This document shows, piece after piece, positions 63,281-64,000 of a stretch of 64,000 nucleotides of DNA. A program made the position numbers and the translations under genes. The number at the start of each line of letters is the position of its first letter. Position 1 is the stretch's first letter. Source of the DNA: JBNJGB01 sp051747385 (lineage in GTDB: Bacteria; Myxococcota_A; UBA9042; PHBI01; JACKFB01); contig JBNJGB010000016.1 of the NCBI GenBank assembly GCA_051747385.1, forward strand, positions 1 to 64,000. The letters run 5' to 3'. The notes under the pieces were generated by a model that was not told the DNA's origin, did no database searches, and was given only the letters and a program-made list of their open reading frames with translations.

Positions 63281-64000
63281 CTACCTCAGGTACCGATCCA
63301 GCTCCCAGGCCGTGACCTGGGCGTGGTAGCCCTCCCACTCCTCGCGGGCGGTCTGGAGCATCTGCGCGAACAGCGCCTCGCCGAAGGCCATGTCCAGGAG
63401 CCCCGAGCGCTCGGCGGCGCGGATGGCGGCGTCCAGATGGCGCGGGAGGCGTCTCCCGTGGTCCTCCGGGCGCTGCGTCGGCCGGCGCGCCGAAGGAGGA
63501 GACAGCTCGCGGGCCATGCCGTCGCGGCCGGCCTCCAGCAGCGCCGTGAGGGCCAGGTAGGGGTTGCAGCTCGGGTCGGCGGCCCGGTACTCGAGGCGCG
63601 TCGAGGTGGGGCCGTGTCCCGTCTGCAGCGCCGGGATGCGCACGAGGTCGCCGCGTCCGGCGCCGCCCCAGGTGGCCGAGACGGGCGCTGAGAAGCCGGG
63701 CACCAGGCGCTTGTAGCTGTTGGTGGTCGGGTTCGTGACCAGGGTGACTTCCTGGGCGTACTCCAGCAGGCCGGCCACGAAGCTCCGGGCCGGCGACGAC
63801 AGGCCCATGTCGCCCTCCGGATCCCAGAAGACGTTCTCCTCGTCGCGCACGAGGGACAGGGTGAAGTGGAGCCCGCTCCCCTCGTGGTCCGTGAGGGGCT
63901 TGGGCATGAACGACGTCACCACGCCGTATCGCTGGGCCACCTGCTGGACGATCTGGCGATAGGTCAGCAGCCCGTCGGCCATGCTCAGGGCGTCGTTGTA
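63281..64000 (-). CDS. Glutamine synthetase type I-like, C-terminal part (5' end beyond window)
   Basis: 240 codons visible; the gene continues off the right edge (YNDALS precedes the first internal Met). Motifs are FMPKPLTDHEGSGLHF (metal-binding His; the usual second His two residues later is absent), NPTTNSYKRLVPGF, STRLEYRAADPSCNPYLA (Glu metal ligand and Arg) and the C-terminal EWELDRYL-type end. The region that carries the adenylylated Tyr (NLYDLPPEE) in enterobacterial enzymes is replaced by Arg-rich sequence. It is either an unregulated GSI-alpha-like enzyme or a GS-family ligase with another amine substrate. Confidence 0.85.
   Translation of the reverse strand, partial: YNDALSMADGLLTYRQIVQQVAQRYGVVTSFMPKPLTDHEGSGLHFTLSLVRDEENVFWDPEGDMGLSSPARSFVAGLLEYAQEVTLVTNPTTNSYKRLVPGFSAPVSATWGGAGRGDLVRIPALQTGHGPTSTRLEYRAADPSCNPYLALTALLEAGRDGMARELSPPSARRPTQRPEDHGRRLPRHLDAAIRAAERSGLLDMAFGEALFAQMLQTAREEWEGYHAQVTAWELDRYLR

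Noticed and set aside
63118..63315. 65-codon plus-strand frame before glutamine synthetase
   Set aside because: No ribosome site, low-complexity end from the G-rich tract, overlaps the glutamine synthetase 3' end.

Overview
This is a GC-rich chromosomal window (roughly 70% G+C by eye) with tightly packed genes, many ATGA/GTGA start-stop overlaps and long mirror-image reading frames. The gene set points to a Myxococcota-like organism (former Deltaproteobacteria): a GltJ/AgmX-type zinc-ribbon/GYF/TonB-C protein, a bactofilin, GldA/F/G-type ABC genes, Cys-rich repeat lipoproteins, and a large alpha-2-macroglobulin lipoprotein. I do not name a genus. No rRNA, tRNA, CRISPR array, transposase or phage structural gene was recognised.

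Layout. 0-2.5 kb (minus): F0 part of the ATP synthase (atpZ-atpI-atpB-atpE) ending in a clear intrinsic terminator, followed by a structured tandem repeat. 2.6-4.5 kb (minus): alanine racemase and a translationally coupled HAD phosphatase. 4.5-6.2 kb: an exported unknown and a UPF0262 protein, bracketed by inverted copies of a 28-bp repeat. 6.2-10.2 kb: MscS channel (minus), then a molybdate ABC operon modABC (plus). 10.3-16.7 kb (plus): a SerA-like dehydrogenase, a repeat-containing lipoprotein with a cupredoxin-like end, and a hybrid histidine kinase with an XylR_N/V4R sensor. 17.0-25.7 kb (plus): a cassette made of a tandem-AAA+ ATPase with an eCIS-type N-terminus, a 1785-residue DUF4157/coiled-coil/annexin-repeat/HhH protein and two small unknowns. 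25.8-39.8 kb: a giant helical membrane protein, a double-GNAT protein, a cyclic-nucleotide-binding protein, a carboxypeptidase-regulatory/PDZ protein and a thioester-containing alpha-2-macroglobulin. 40.0-43.1 kb (plus): flavin/2Fe-2S reductase, MerR regulator and diiron oxygenase. 43.1-43.7 kb: two kinds of tandem repeat. 43.7-49.7 kb: AgmX/GltJ-like protein (minus) and a Cys-rich lipoprotein (plus). 49.8-55.9 kb (plus): the rest of ATP synthase, atpF'-atpF-atpH-atpA-atpG-atpD-atpC. 56.2-62.9 kb: bactofilin (minus) and a GldA/GldF/GldG/DUF4340 operon (plus). The right edge holds the 3' part of a glutamine synthetase (minus).

Together the two atp clusters, 47 kb apart and on opposite strands, supply one complete F-type ATP synthase with a b/b' heterodimeric stalk, and they share a promoter-like signature (TTGACY, 15 bases, TGCTAG, KCAC). 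The AAA/DUF4157-annexin cassette looks like cargo and an accessory ATPase of an extracellular contractile injection system, but no sheath, tube or baseplate gene is in the window. It is the best candidate for an undescribed system. The noncoding DNA is also unusual. One tandem repeat family has compensatory changes in its hairpins, and another carries a length-variable G-quadruplex tract. Both sit at gene 3' ends.
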